Below, one piece after another: positions 1-8,736 of a DNA stretch of 64,000 nt. Source of the DNA: Flexibacter flexilis DSM 6793. Its GTDB lineage: Bacteria > Bacteroidota > Bacteroidia > Cytophagales > Flexibacteraceae. A model generated the notes under the pieces. The model searched no databases. It was not told the DNA's origin and saw only the letters and a program-made list of their open reading frames with translations. Every line of letters begins with the position of its first letter. Position 1 is the stretch's first letter. Location of the stretch: positions 140,082 through 204,081 of the forward strand of contig NZ_FOLE01000009.1 in NCBI RefSeq assembly GCF_900112255.1. The letters run 5' to 3'. The position numbers were made by a program, and so were the translations under genes.

Positions 1-1026
1 ACCAATCCTGCCACTGGCCAAACGGAAGAAGTACGGGTAGCGGGTTCGCTAAAGGCTTGTAAAGCAATTGGTTGGTATATAGCCGAATACGGTGTGGCGC
101 AAGTTTCCATGAACCTTACCGACATAGGCATTACGCCAATTCACGTGGCTTTTGATGAGGTGAACAAATCGGCCACGGCGCGTGGTTTGCGCGTAACGGG
201 CACAGAAATCGTAGGCCTTTTGCCGCTAAAAGCCCTCACGGAAGCAGGCAAATATTTCTTGCGCAAACAAGAACGTTCGGTGGGTGTTTCAGAAAAAGAA
301 TTGATTAAGATTGCCGTCAAGTCGATGGGGCTTGATGAGCTAAGACCTTTTGAGCCAGAGAAAAAAATTATTGAATACATACTCAAAGATGCCAATAGTT
401 CGCCACTGATTAACATGAACTTAGAGGCGTTTGCAGACGAAACGGCTTCCGAATCTCCAGCCCCAGGGGGCGGTTCTATTGCGGCGTATTGCGGTGCGTT
501 GGGTGTGTCGTTGGGAACGATGGTAGCCAATTTGTCGTCGCACAAACGCGGCTGGGACGAACGTTGGGAAGAGTTTTCGGACTGGGCAGAAAAAGGCGAA
601 AAACTCAAAAAACAATTGCTTTACTGCGTGGACGAAGATACACGCGCCTTCAATCGCATCATGGACGCGTTCGGGTTGCCCAAATCCTCTGATGCCGAAA
701 AACAAGCCCGCAAAGCAGCCATTCAAGCCGCAACGCGCAATGCTATCGAAGTGCCTTTCAAGGTGATGGAATTGTCTTTTGAGTCAATGGAAATGCTCAA
801 AGCGATGGCCGAAACAGGCAATCCAAATTCTGTGAGTGATGCAGGCGTTGGGGCTTTGTGTGCGCGTACTGCCGTGTGGGGTGCGTGGCTCAATGTCAAA
901 ATCAATGCCGCTTCTTACGATGACGAGGTTTTCAAATCAGATATTTTAGCCAAAGCAAAAATGTTGGCAGAAGCTGCTGCCGCTGCCGAAACCGCTATTT
1001 TGGCGATTGTGGAAAGTAAATTGTAA
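1..1026 (+). CDS. ftcD: Formiminotransferase-cyclodeaminase, 3' part
   Basis: The reading frame is open from base 1, so the gene starts upstream of the window; 341 codons are visible. The first ~130 residues match the end of the glutamate formiminotransferase domain (AQVSMNL segment, then a GITPIHVAFDEV stretch). From about base 412 a cyclodeaminase domain follows, with the characteristic SPAPGGGS loop and the all-helical C-terminal half. The bifunctional enzyme moves the formimino group from N-formimino-glutamate to tetrahydrofolate and then releases ammonia, in cytoplasmic histidine degradation. No other hut gene is in the window. The fusion of both domains in one chain is directly visible; the enzyme name follows from family knowledge. 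Confidence 0.93.
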   Translation, partial: TNPATGQTEEVRVAGSLKACKAIGWYIAEYGVAQVSMNLTDIGITPIHVAFDEVNKSATARGLRVTGTEIVGLLPLKALTEAGKYFLRKQERSVGVSEKELIKIAVKSMGLDELRPFEPEKKIIEYILKDANSSPLINMNLEAFADETASESPAPGGGSIAAYCGALGVSLGTMVANLSSHKRGWDERWEEFSDWAEKGEKLKKQLLYCVDEDTRAFNRIMDAFGLPKSSDAEKQARKAAIQAATRNAIEVPFKVMELSFESMEMLKAMAETGNPNSVSDAGVGALCARTAVWGAWLNVKINAASYDDEVFKSDILAKAKMLAEAAAAAETAILAIVESKL

Positions 1027-1034
1027 CGACAAAT

Positions 1035-1074
1035 TTTGTAGTAGATACGCACTGAAGTGCGTATCTACTACAAA
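1035..1074. repeat. 19-bp perfect inverted repeat between convergent genes
   Basis: Arms 1035-1053 and 1056-1074 are perfect reverse complements with only GA between them. It lies between the convergent ends of ftcD and the TolC gene. Neither strand has a T tract after the stem, unlike the other terminators in this window. It could be a terminator acting both ways, or a dispersed REP-like palindrome. Confidence 0.75.
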
Positions 1075-1077
1075 TGT

Positions 1078-2508
1078 TTACTGTTGTTCCAGCTCATTTT
1101 GGCCTGCTGCCCACAAAAGCATGGCCATTGCTTTGCGGTATTTGGCTTGCAACGAAGCCATTTTTACTTGTGCGTCCAAAAACTTGCTTTCACGCGAATT
1201 AATCAAAAACAAAGAACTTTCGCCTTCTTCGTATTTGCGCAACTCGGCATTTCGCAGACGTTCGTAGTCTTGTGTAATGCGTTGCTGCATTTGCAAAAGT
1301 GTCGTGAGATTTTGCAAATCGTTGTATTGCGCCTGAATATCGTTCATTATCTCGCGGTTGGTTTGGCTTTGTTCCCAGCGCGTTTGTGTTTGCTTTACTT
1401 TGATGAGTTGCAGCTTGCCGCGTTCTTTGCGTAGCAACAACGGAAACGAAAAATCTATGCCTACTTTGTAGTTGTTGGTATAATAGGCTTGTTGGAAATT
1501 TTCGCCAGCCGTAGGCGTGGCACTCAGTAAATTATAATTGACATTGAGCGCAGGTTTGAGCATTTCGCGCCCCAAACGGCGTTGTATTTCGAGCTGTTGA
1601 ATTTTGTATTCAAACTTTTTGAGTTCGGGGTGATTGGCCAGCGCATTTTCTTTCAAATGGCTTAATTTTTCTTCTGTTACCAACGGTTGCACTGCAAACG
1701 CTTCGGGCTGCAAACTGGCTTGCACTTCTACGGGTTGATTTTCTTCATTCCATAAATAATTGGAAACTACCAAACGCGCATTTTGCAAAGCCACATCGGC
1801 CTGTTGGCGTTGGATGATGCGTTCTTGCCAAATAATAAAAGCCTCCACCGTGTCGATGGCCGCAATTTCGCCAACGGCTGCTCTTTCCCGAACGCCTTTG
1901 TAACGAATATCAGCCAGTTTTTCGGCATCTTTCCAAGCGTTGTACGTTTGTTGTGCCGTAAACCATTCCCAATAGTCTTTGGCTGCCGAAAGCATGATTT
2001 TGTTAATGGTTTTGACTTGGTCGGCTTGCGCAATTTGCTGAAACAGTTGCGCTTGGCGCAGCGTAGAGCGGCGTTCGTCGATAAATAATCCTTGCCCGAC
2101 GGGTACAGAAATTCCGATATAACTCAAGCCGTCGGCGGGCGTGCGGTATTGATTGCTCAAATAAACCCCGTTGTTGCGTTCGTACCCGATTTTGAGGTCA
2201 GTTCCCGTCCAAACGGGAACTTTCAGGTGCGCATCAAACAGGTTGTAATAGCTTGTTCCGTTGTATTCTTTGCGCGTGAGCGAGCTATTCAGTTTGGGGT
2301 CAAAGCCACCGCGAGCAATGCGCAATTCTTGTTGTGCCGCTTCGGGCAAGGATTTGGCCTGCTTGACGATGGGGTGATTATTGGCAATAATTTGATAAAA
2401 TTCTTTGAGACTAAGTGTCTTATTTTCTGCGTTTTGGGCAAAGCTGCTCGGCCATAGCCCCAAGGAGAGCAAGACAAAAATGCTAAATTTTTTATGTGAT
2501 AATTTCAT
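1078..2508 (-). CDS. TolC-family outer membrane efflux protein
   Basis: A 476-residue protein with an N-terminal signal peptide ending near SFAQ, then long helical stretches rich in Q, E, A and R, such as KSLPEAAQQELRIARGGFD and a late IQAQYNDLQNLTTLLQMQQ helix. This is the pattern of the TolC/OEP family (two repeats, each a pair of long helices plus beta strands). It should form a trimeric outer membrane channel for export. It lies 30 bases downstream of a HlyD-like adaptor on the same strand, so the two are probably one operon and work together. No inner membrane transporter gene is adjacent. Substrate unknown. Confidence 0.88.
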   Translation of the reverse strand: MKLSHKKFSIFVLLSLGLWPSSFAQNAENKTLSLKEFYQIIANNHPIVKQAKSLPEAAQQELRIARGGFDPKLNSSLTRKEYNGTSYYNLFDAHLKVPVWTGTDLKIGYERNNGVYLSNQYRTPADGLSYIGISVPVGQGLFIDERRSTLRQAQLFQQIAQADQVKTINKIMLSAAKDYWEWFTAQQTYNAWKDAEKLADIRYKGVRERAAVGEIAAIDTVEAFIIWQERIIQRQQADVALQNARLVVSNYLWNEENQPVEVQASLQPEAFAVQPLVTEEKLSHLKENALANHPELKKFEYKIQQLEIQRRLGREMLKPALNVNYNLLSATPTAGENFQQAYYTNNYKVGIDFSFPLLLRKERGKLQLIKVKQTQTRWEQSQTNREIMNDIQAQYNDLQNLTTLLQMQQRITQDYERLRNAELRKYEEGESSLFLINSRESKFLDAQVKMASLQAKYRKAMAMLLWAAGQNELEQQ

Positions 2509-2538
2509 ACAAACAAAAAGATCATTTTGAGAAAAACC

Positions 2539-3897
2539 TTATTTCTTCGCGCCTTTCGCGTCGTCTTTGGCGGGTTCTGCTTTCAGACTTGGCGGGAAGC
2601 CGTTGAGTTGTCGCCAGATTTCGTACCAAATCGGCACTTCGTCGAGCATTGCCCAGCCGAACACACCCGAACCCACACGTAATTGCATCGGCCAAGGGTC
2701 ATCGTTGGGGTCTGGTTTTACCAAAATTCTATAATTTCCGTCTGCACTATTCACATAATCAATTACTTGCACCACGCCGCCAAACGTCCCGACAGCCACA
2801 CTCGGCCAACCCGAAAACTGTAATGCTGGCCAACCATCGAACTGCAAACGCACTTTCCGACCCTTCGAGAGCAAAGGCACGTCCATGGGACGAATGTATA
2901 ACTCAACGGCTTTCATGGGAATATCAGGCATGACGGTAACGACGGCCTCGCCTTCTTTGATGGTTTCGCCGATACCCGCTTTCAGGGCTTTGACGATGTG
3001 GCCATCTTGTGGGGCAATGAGGGCGTGTTGTTCGGTACGAACTTTTACGTTCACGATTTTATTTTTCACCTTCGAGAGTTCGCCTTTGGCATCGGCGATG
3101 TAGGCAAGTTTGGCGTTTAGCTCTGACTCGGCCTTCGATATTTTGTCTGTGTATTCGGCTTGCAACGAATTAAGCTCAATCAGGGCATTGGTCATTTCGT
3201 TTTGCGAAACCAAATATTTGTTCTTTACGGACATTAGTTTGGCCGAACTTTCTTGCAGCTTGAGGCGACGACGTTCCAAATCGGTCAGGGAAATCAGGCC
3301 GTCTTTGGCGTGCAGGCGTTCGTAACGTTCAAACTGCGCTTTTGCGATTTGATAATTTATTTTTTCGGCCTCGTAGTCGGTACTATCGCTTACGTTTTTG
3401 AGGGAAGTTTGTTTGTACTTGTTTCGGGCTTTGTTGAGGCTGAACTGCAAACCCGATTTGAGCGCGCCGATTTGCCGCGACACGGCGGCGGCTTGTTGTT
3501 CCGTTGCTCCGATGCTGGTTTCTTTGGCGTTCTGCTGTTCGCCTAATCGCGTAAGAAGCTCAGGGTCAAAGTAATCGTCTTTGATTTCGGTCAGCGTCAG
3601 GATGGTATCGCCTTTGTTTACAAAATCTCCTTCCTGTACTTTCCAGTCTTCGATACGCCCCGCAATGGCCGTCTGAACTGTTTGGGGTCGGTCGCGCGGG
3701 TCGAGTGCAGTTACTTTGCCCGTGCCGTCAATGTTTTGTTGCCAAGGCAAAAAAAGCATGAAAAAGAAAATAGCCGCAATAGCCATGAGCCAATACGCCA
3801 GCACACGCCCCGAACGCGGCGTGTTCAGTGTGTTGAGCGAGTAAAGTTTGTAAGACTTTACTTTGTTTGAAACTGATTTTGGTGAAATGTTAAGCAT
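2539..3897 (-). CDS. HlyD-family membrane fusion protein
   Basis: Encodes 452 residues: a short cytoplasmic N-terminus, one transmembrane helix (WLMAIAAIFFFMLFLP), a lipoyl-like half (GRIEDWKVQEGDFVNKGDT), about 200 residues of coiled coil with many K/E/Q, the second lipoyl half (ALIAPQDGHIVKALKAG), and a beta-barrel region. This is the periplasmic adaptor layout of type I secretion and efflux systems. The frame is open to 3951, but the ATG at 3897 (MLNISPKS) is preferred because a TAATTTTG promoter element lies at 3955-3949 (minus strand), downstream of which 3951 could not be transcribed. It is the first gene of the pair with the TolC gene. Confidence 0.87.
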   Translation of the reverse strand: MLNISPKSVSNKVKSYKLYSLNTLNTPRSGRVLAYWLMAIAAIFFFMLFLPWQQNIDGTGKVTALDPRDRPQTVQTAIAGRIEDWKVQEGDFVNKGDTILTLTEIKDDYFDPELLTRLGEQQNAKETSIGATEQQAAAVSRQIGALKSGLQFSLNKARNKYKQTSLKNVSDSTDYEAEKINYQIAKAQFERYERLHAKDGLISLTDLERRRLKLQESSAKLMSVKNKYLVSQNEMTNALIELNSLQAEYTDKISKAESELNAKLAYIADAKGELSKVKNKIVNVKVRTEQHALIAPQDGHIVKALKAGIGETIKEGEAVVTVMPDIPMKAVELYIRPMDVPLLSKGRKVRLQFDGWPALQFSGWPSVAVGTFGGVVQVIDYVNSADGNYRILVKPDPNDDPWPMQLRVGSGVFGWAMLDEVPIWYEIWRQLNGFPPSLKAEPAKDDAKGAKK

Positions 3898-3948
3898 CTT
3901 GTATATGATAAGTTTGTATAGCTGGCTCCAAAAGCCATGTTGAAGTAA

Positions 3949-3956
3949 CAAAATTA
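3949..3956 (-). promoter_or_regulatory. Candidate -7 element for the HlyD gene
   Basis: The reverse complement reads TAATTTTG, matching the Bacteroidota -7 consensus TAnnTTTG. It lies about 50 bases before the ATG at 3897. No clear -33 TTTG is seen at the expected distance. Confidence 0.45.
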
Positions 3957-4188
3957 ACGAAGATTTGGGCTTATAGTTTATAATTATTCTAAAAAACGCG
4001 CAAAAAAAACATACATGAACCTTTCATCAGTTTAGGCGAATGGCAAAAAAAAGCGTGATAAGCTATGTTTTTGGCACATCTACAAATAATTGATTGTCAA
4101 ATTTTTATTTAATAAAAACATACTTTTATGTGCTTTGATTATGCTAAATAAATCAGGCTTTGGGGCAATGCTTTTCGGGCGAGTTATT

Positions 4189-4196
4189 TACCTTTG
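4189..4196 (+). promoter_or_regulatory. Candidate -7 element for the S9 peptidase gene
   Basis: TACCTTTG matches TAnnTTTG and ends 21 bases before the ATG at 4218. That gives a very short leader and argues against the longer TTG-start reading frame at 4194. A -33 TTTG with good spacing is not obvious. Confidence 0.5.
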
Positions 4197-4217
4197 CGCT
4201 TTCACCAATCTGATTTT

Positions 4218-6245
4218 ATGATGACAAAAAGACTATTAGCGGCGGCCTTATTGCTGCCAACTTTAGCCATGGCACAAGAAAAATTAACCCCCGAAAAACT
4301 TTGGCAATTGGGGCGCGTGAGCGAAGAGCAAGTTTCACCAGACGGCAAACAAATCGTTTTTGGCGTAACCAATTATGACCTTTCGGCCAACAAAGGCAAC
4401 AAAGATTTATACATTGTATCGGCGCAAGGCGGCGAACCCAAACGCCTTACCAACCTGACAGGCAGCGAGTTTAATCCGCGTTTCAGACCAGACGGCAAAA
4501 AAATTGGCTTTTTGGCTGCCCAAAACGGCCAAGTGCAACTTTGGGAAATGAACCCCGACGGCACGGAGCAAGTCGTGGTGAGCCACGTGGAAGGCGGCAT
4601 TACGGGTTTTGAATATTCGCCTACCATGCAGCACATTCTTTACACGGCAGACGTGAAGTTAGACGCGACCGTTACGGAAGTGTATAAAGATTTGCCCAAA
4701 GCCGATGCTCGCATTATTGATGGCCTGATGTATCGCCACTGGGCAGACTGGCACGACTACGCTTACAGTCATGTGTTTGTAGCCGCGTATAAAAACGGCG
4801 AAGTAGCCAAAGAAGCAACCGATTTGCTAAAAGATGAGCGTTTTGACGCGCCAACCGCGCCAATGGGCGGCATGGAAGAAATCGCTTGGAGCAAAGACGG
4901 CAAAACCATTGCTTACACTTGCAAAAAACTTAACGGGACGGCGGCAGCCATCAGCACCAACAGCGACATTTATTTGTACGATGTAGCCACGGGCAAAACC
5001 CGCAACGCTTCCGAAGGCATGAACGGCTACGACAAAGAGCCTGTTTTCTCGCCAGACGGCAAAAAATTAGTGTGGCAAAGCATGGCTAACGCTGGTTTTG
5101 AGTCGGACAAGACAAGCATTATTTTGTTTGATTTGGCCACAGGTAAAAGAGAAAATATTACCGAAACGATGGAAGAAGCGGCCAACAGTTTGGTTTGGAG
5201 TGCCGACAGCCGTTACATTTATTTTACTTCTGGCCTAAAAGCAACGGTACAAGCCTTTGAAATTGAGGTAAAAACCAAGAAAATCCGCCAAATCACGCAA
5301 GGAACGCACAATTACAATTCGTTGGCATTGGCTGGCAAAACATTGATTGCCGAAAAAACAACAATGAGCCAACCAACCGAACTTTACGCCATTGATCTCA
5401 AAACTGGCCAAGACCGCGCCATTACCAAAACCAATGAAACGGCTTTAGGTAAATTGAAAATGGGCAAAGTGGAACAACGTTTTGTAAAAACTACCGACAA
5501 CAAGGATATGCTCGTTTGGGTGATTTATCCGCCAGATTTCGACGCAAAGAAAAAATATCCGACGCTTTTGTATTGTCAAGGTGGCCCACAAAGCACTGTT
5601 AATCAAAGTTTTTCGTATCGTTGGAATTTTCAGCTAATGGCTGCCAACGGCTACATTGTTGTTGCGCCAAACCGCAGAGGTTTGCCAAGTTTCGGTAAGG
5701 CTTGGAACGATGACATTAGCGGCGATTGGGGCGGCCAACCTATCCGCGACTATTACAGTGCCATCGACGCTTTGGCCAAAGAACCATTCGTGGACAAAGA
5801 CCGTTTGGGCGCAGTGGGTGCAAGTTATGGCGGCTATTCGGTGTATCAGTTGGCCGGTACGCACAACAAACGTTTCAAAACCTTTATTGCGCATTGCGGC
5901 TTGTTCAATTTGGAAAGCTGGTACGGCACAACCGAAGAAATGTTTTTTGCAAACTGGGACATCAAAGGTGCGTACTGGCAAACGCCACAGCCGAAAAGCT
6001 ACGAGCAATTTTCTCCACACAAATTTGTAAAGAACTGGGACACACCTATTTTGGTGATTCATGGTGGCAAAGATTTCCGTGTGCCTGAGTCGCAGGGTAT
6101 GGAAGCGTTCCAAGCCGCACAACTCAAAGGGATTCCGAGCAAATTTTTGTATTTCCCCGAAGAAGGCCACTGGGTAACTAAGCCACAAAACAGTGTGGTT
6201 TGGAACAGAGTATTTTTTGAGTGGTTGGATAAATGGTTGAAATAA
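4218..6245 (+). CDS. S9 family serine peptidase (DPP IV/acylaminoacyl peptidase-like)
   Basis: Encodes 675 residues starting at ATG 4218 (ATG 4221 is also possible). There is a signal peptide ending at AMAQ. An N-terminal beta-propeller follows, with repeated SPDGK motifs (for example VSPDGKQIVFG and FSPDGKKLVWQ). The C-terminal alpha/beta hydrolase carries the triad: Ser536 in GASYGGY, Asp619 in HGGKDFRVP, His651 in EEGHWV. Members cut dipeptides or acylated residues from short peptides and act in the periplasm or at the cell surface. The frame is open back to a TTG at 4194, but that start would place residues in front of a good signal peptide and sits inside the promoter element. It stands alone in its transcription unit. 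Confidence 0.92.
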   Translation: MMTKRLLAAALLLPTLAMAQEKLTPEKLWQLGRVSEEQVSPDGKQIVFGVTNYDLSANKGNKDLYIVSAQGGEPKRLTNLTGSEFNPRFRPDGKKIGFLAAQNGQVQLWEMNPDGTEQVVVSHVEGGITGFEYSPTMQHILYTADVKLDATVTEVYKDLPKADARIIDGLMYRHWADWHDYAYSHVFVAAYKNGEVAKEATDLLKDERFDAPTAPMGGMEEIAWSKDGKTIAYTCKKLNGTAAAISTNSDIYLYDVATGKTRNASEGMNGYDKEPVFSPDGKKLVWQSMANAGFESDKTSIILFDLATGKRENITETMEEAANSLVWSADSRYIYFTSGLKATVQAFEIEVKTKKIRQITQGTHNYNSLALAGKTLIAEKTTMSQPTELYAIDLKTGQDRAITKTNETALGKLKMGKVEQRFVKTTDNKDMLVWVIYPPDFDAKKKYPTLLYCQGGPQSTVNQSFSYRWNFQLMAANGYIVVAPNRRGLPSFGKAWNDDISGDWGGQPIRDYYSAIDALAKEPFVDKDRLGAVGASYGGYSVYQLAGTHNKRFKTFIAHCGLFNLESWYGTTEEMFFANWDIKGAYWQTPQPKSYEQFSPHKFVKNWDTPILVIHGGKDFRVPESQGMEAFQAAQLKGIPSKFLYFPEEGHWVTKPQNSVVWNRVFFEWLDKWLK

Positions 6246-6266
6246 AAATCTAAGTTCAGATGAAGT

Positions 6267-6333
6267 ATTAGGACTTTTACTAAAACAAAGTAAGCTGATA
6301 AACAAGGCTTTATGTTTGGGTTGAAGTCCTAAT
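6267..6333 (+). terminator. Possible long-loop terminator after the S9 peptidase gene
   Basis: Arms 6267-6276 and 6324-6333 are perfect 10-bp complements around a 47-base loop that can itself fold. A run of T follows directly. The long loop makes this weaker than the other terminators in the window. Confidence 0.4.
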
Positions 6334-6381
6334 TTTTTGTAAATTGCTTGCTGAAAACCACCATTTTAGACAGAAGACATT

Positions 6382-7338
6382 ATGAGAGCGAAATACGTTA
6401 ATCCATTTACTGATTTTGGTTTTAAGAAAATCTTTGGGGAAGAGGCCAGCAAGCCACAACTCATTGATTTTCTGAATGCATTATTGCCGCCAATCAACAA
6501 AATAAAAGACCTTTCGTTCAAAAATACGGAGCAACTCGGCCAAACCGAAGCCGACCGCAAAGCCATTTACGACATTTATTGCGAGGCGGAAAACGGCCAA
6601 AAATTCATTGTAGAACTTCAGAAAGCCAAGCAAAATTATTTCAGAGAACGCACGATTTATTATTCTACCTTCCCGATTCGGGAGCAAGCCGAAAAAGGCA
6701 ATTGGAATTATAATTTGTCGGCGGTGTTTTGCATCGGGATTCTGGACTTTACGTTTGATGATTACTTGGCCAGCGAACATAAAGACGAGGTTTTGCATAC
6801 GATTAAGCTCAAGAATCAACACGGCAAAGTATTTTACGATAAGCTCACGTACATTTATCTGGAGATGCCCAACTTCCGCAAAAGCGAACAGGAGTTGGAA
6901 ACTCGTTTGGATAAGTGGCTGTATTTCATCAAAAATTTAGAGGATTTCCAGCAGATTCCGAGTATTTTTAAAGAAACGGTTTTTGTGGAAGCCTTCGAGA
7001 AGGCCGCGATTGCCAATTTCAGGCAGGCCGAGTTGGACAGCTATGAGGCGAGTCTGAAGATTTTCCGTGATAACAAAGCCGTGTTCGATTATGCCCAAGA
7101 AACAGCCTATAACGAGGGACGAACCGCAGGCATACAAGACGGTAGAATAGAAGGAATAAAAGAAGGCATAAAAGAGGGAATAAAAGAAGGTTTGCAAGCG
7201 GGTATAAAAGAGGGACTGGAGCAAGGTCGCAAAAATGCGGTTATTGAAATGGCTAAGGCCATGAAAACTAAGGGTTTGCCTGCGCAAACTATTGCCGAAC
7301 TCACAGGGCTTTCGGAGCAAGAAATAAACCAAATTTAA
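6382..7338 (+). CDS. Rpn-type PD-(D/E)XK nuclease family protein
   Basis: A 318-residue protein of the group annotated as Rpn recombination-promoting nuclease/putative transposase. The opening YVNPFTDFGFKKIFGEE is diagnostic. The nuclease core shows Asp64 and then Glu78-Leu-Gln80 (VELQ), fitting the D...ExQ form of the PD-(D/E)XK motif. Near the C-terminus a run of short repeats IKEGIKEG / IKEGLQAG / IKEGLEQG is encoded by near-identical 12-base units around 7150-7230. A helical tail ending in LTGLSEQEINQI follows. Rpn proteins were first tied to RecA-independent recombination and more recently to phage defence. It is a solitary gene here; no terminal inverted repeats are visible, so I do not call it a mobile element. 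Confidence 0.85.
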   Translation: MRAKYVNPFTDFGFKKIFGEEASKPQLIDFLNALLPPINKIKDLSFKNTEQLGQTEADRKAIYDIYCEAENGQKFIVELQKAKQNYFRERTIYYSTFPIREQAEKGNWNYNLSAVFCIGILDFTFDDYLASEHKDEVLHTIKLKNQHGKVFYDKLTYIYLEMPNFRKSEQELETRLDKWLYFIKNLEDFQQIPSIFKETVFVEAFEKAAIANFRQAELDSYEASLKIFRDNKAVFDYAQETAYNEGRTAGIQDGRIEGIKEGIKEGIKEGLQAGIKEGLEQGRKNAVIEMAKAMKTKGLPAQTIAELTGLSEQEINQI

Positions 7339-7426
7339 CCAAAAAGTAAAGGAGTAATCTTGTTTAAATTAAATTTTATCGCTTATTTGGCAGTGATTAA
7401 TAATCATCAATTTTCCCTTTACGAAC

Positions 7427-7756
7427 ATGGAAGAATTAGTAAAATTAGTATCTGAAAAAACAGGTATTTCGGCAGAACAAGCCAAATCTGCTGTTGAAGC
7501 GGTATTAGGTGCAGTAAAAACAAAATTGCCTGCTTCGGTAGCAGGTCAGGTAGATAACTTGTTGGCTGGCAAAGAGTTTGATTACAATGCTGTATTGAAA
7601 GGCCAATTGGAAAATCTAAAGGGCGAAGCCTCAGAAAAATTTGCGGATTTGAAAGAAACAGCTTCTGAGAAATTAGAAGACTTCAAAGAATCTGCTTCCG
7701 AAAAATTGGAAGATTTGAAAGATGATGCAGAAGGTTTTATCAAAAAATTATTCTAA
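7427..7756 (+). CDS. Small helical protein with three 11-residue repeats
   Basis: A 109-residue protein without signal peptide or membrane segment. Residues 1-50 form a predicted small helical domain (VSEKTGISAEQAKSAVEAVL) resembling DUF2267/DUF937-like folds, a weak resemblance only. Residues 68-100 are three tandem 11-mers: ASEKFADLKET, ASEKLEDFKES, ASEKLEDLKDD. Such 11-mers form amphipathic helices, as in LEA group 3 and apolipoprotein-like proteins linked to desiccation or membrane stress. Its own terminator follows at 7783. Function not known; a stress role is inference from the repeat type. Confidence 0.8.
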   Translation: MEELVKLVSEKTGISAEQAKSAVEAVLGAVKTKLPASVAGQVDNLLAGKEFDYNAVLKGQLENLKGEASEKFADLKETASEKLEDFKESASEKLEDLKDDAEGFIKKLF

Positions 7757-7782
7757 TCTGAAAGTCATTTTTGTTCAAAACA

Positions 7783-7816
7783 AAAAGCGTTGTATCCGAA
7801 AGAGTACAACGCTTTT
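7783..7816. terminator. Bidirectional terminator
   Basis: A 12-bp perfect stem, 7783-7794 with 7805-7816, has a 10-base loop and A/T-rich ends (AAAA...TTTT). It sits between the convergent small-protein and DUF4249 genes and can serve both. Confidence 0.9.
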
Positions 7817-7845
7817 GCATTTATGAGTAATTGGTATTAAAAGTG

Positions 7846-8709
7846 TTAAGGTTTGCAAATAATAGAAGCCGAACTCAAACCCACGCAACGGAAATAACCA
7901 ACCGCTTTTTTATTTGAAGAGGCATTGCTATTCACAATGTTGGTGCGCACGTTGGCAAATGGTGGCGAAAATGGCCCGCCACCGCTTTGCATTTGGCTTT
8001 GAAGTTCCAAATAAAATTGGTAGGTGTCATCGGTTAGCGAAAGTGTTTCTATTTTCACGGTGTCGCCTTCTTCGCATGGCTCGGAACTTAGTTCGAGGTC
8101 ATCAATATAATTTCCGTCCACAAGCTGGTCAGAAGTAAAGGCCAAATCGCTGGGTTGGTTGCGCAATTTGCCATTCACGTACATTTTGAAGCGGTAATAA
8201 TCTCCAGAACCTACGGGTTCGGGGCCAAAATATTGGATATAATATCCTTTGTCATAAATTCCTGTATTTTCTGGGCGATAATTTGTTTTGAGCGAATCTA
8301 TTGGCGGTACGCGTTTGAGCAATGAAGCAGCCGTAAACGTCTCACTTTCATAGCCGTTGCCTTGTACGTTGCTAATGTTTATGGTATAAGTTTTGCCTAC
8401 TTCTCCCACAAATGTTTGGTTCACATATTTGCCTGACTTCTCGGCTGTTTCTGCAAAAACGTAGGTTGCGCCATCGCTGCTATTTACTTTTACGGTTGCG
8501 CCTGTGGCGGCAGGCAATGGCTTATTGACAAAATAACTACCAGTCCATTTCAACAAAATAGTGTCGGGTTGCGCGGCACTGTTGTCGAGTTGGCCATCTA
8601 CGACCAACTGAATGGGGCCATCGTTCAAATCAAGGTCAATGACATCATCACAAGAACTAAACGCCACCAACACGGCTAACAATTGGAAATAAAATTTAAT
8701 ATTTTTCAT
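7846..8709 (-). CDS. DUF4249 family lipoprotein
   Basis: Encodes 287 residues. The N-terminus is a lipoprotein signal (LLAVLVAFSSC, Cys20), followed by the acidic DDVIDLDLND stretch and beta-rich domains typical of DUF4249 proteins in Bacteroidota. It starts 27 bases after the TonB receptor stop on the same strand, so the two form an operon. In this family pairing the lipoprotein is presumed to sit on or by the receptor and help uptake of an unidentified ligand. That role is inference from gene pairing, not from visible motifs. Confidence 0.85.
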   Translation of the reverse strand: MKNIKFYFQLLAVLVAFSSCDDVIDLDLNDGPIQLVVDGQLDNSAAQPDTILLKWTGSYFVNKPLPAATGATVKVNSSDGATYVFAETAEKSGKYVNQTFVGEVGKTYTINISNVQGNGYESETFTAASLLKRVPPIDSLKTNYRPENTGIYDKGYYIQYFGPEPVGSGDYYRFKMYVNGKLRNQPSDLAFTSDQLVDGNYIDDLELSSEPCEEGDTVKIETLSLTDDTYQFYLELQSQMQSGGGPFSPPFANVRTNIVNSNASSNKKAVGYFRCVGLSSASIICKP

Positions 8710-8736
8710 TTTATCTGAAATAAAATTGAGTTCTTC

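Noticed and set aside
5634..6305. 223-codon antisense frame over the S9 peptidase gene
   Set aside because: It lies opposite the catalytic domain with no family likeness and arises from codon bias of the real gene.
6382..7338. Insertion sequence around the PD-(D/E)XK 'transposase' name
   Set aside because: No terminal inverted repeats or target duplications are visible; the 10-bp inverted repeat at 6267-6333 looks like a terminator of the previous gene.
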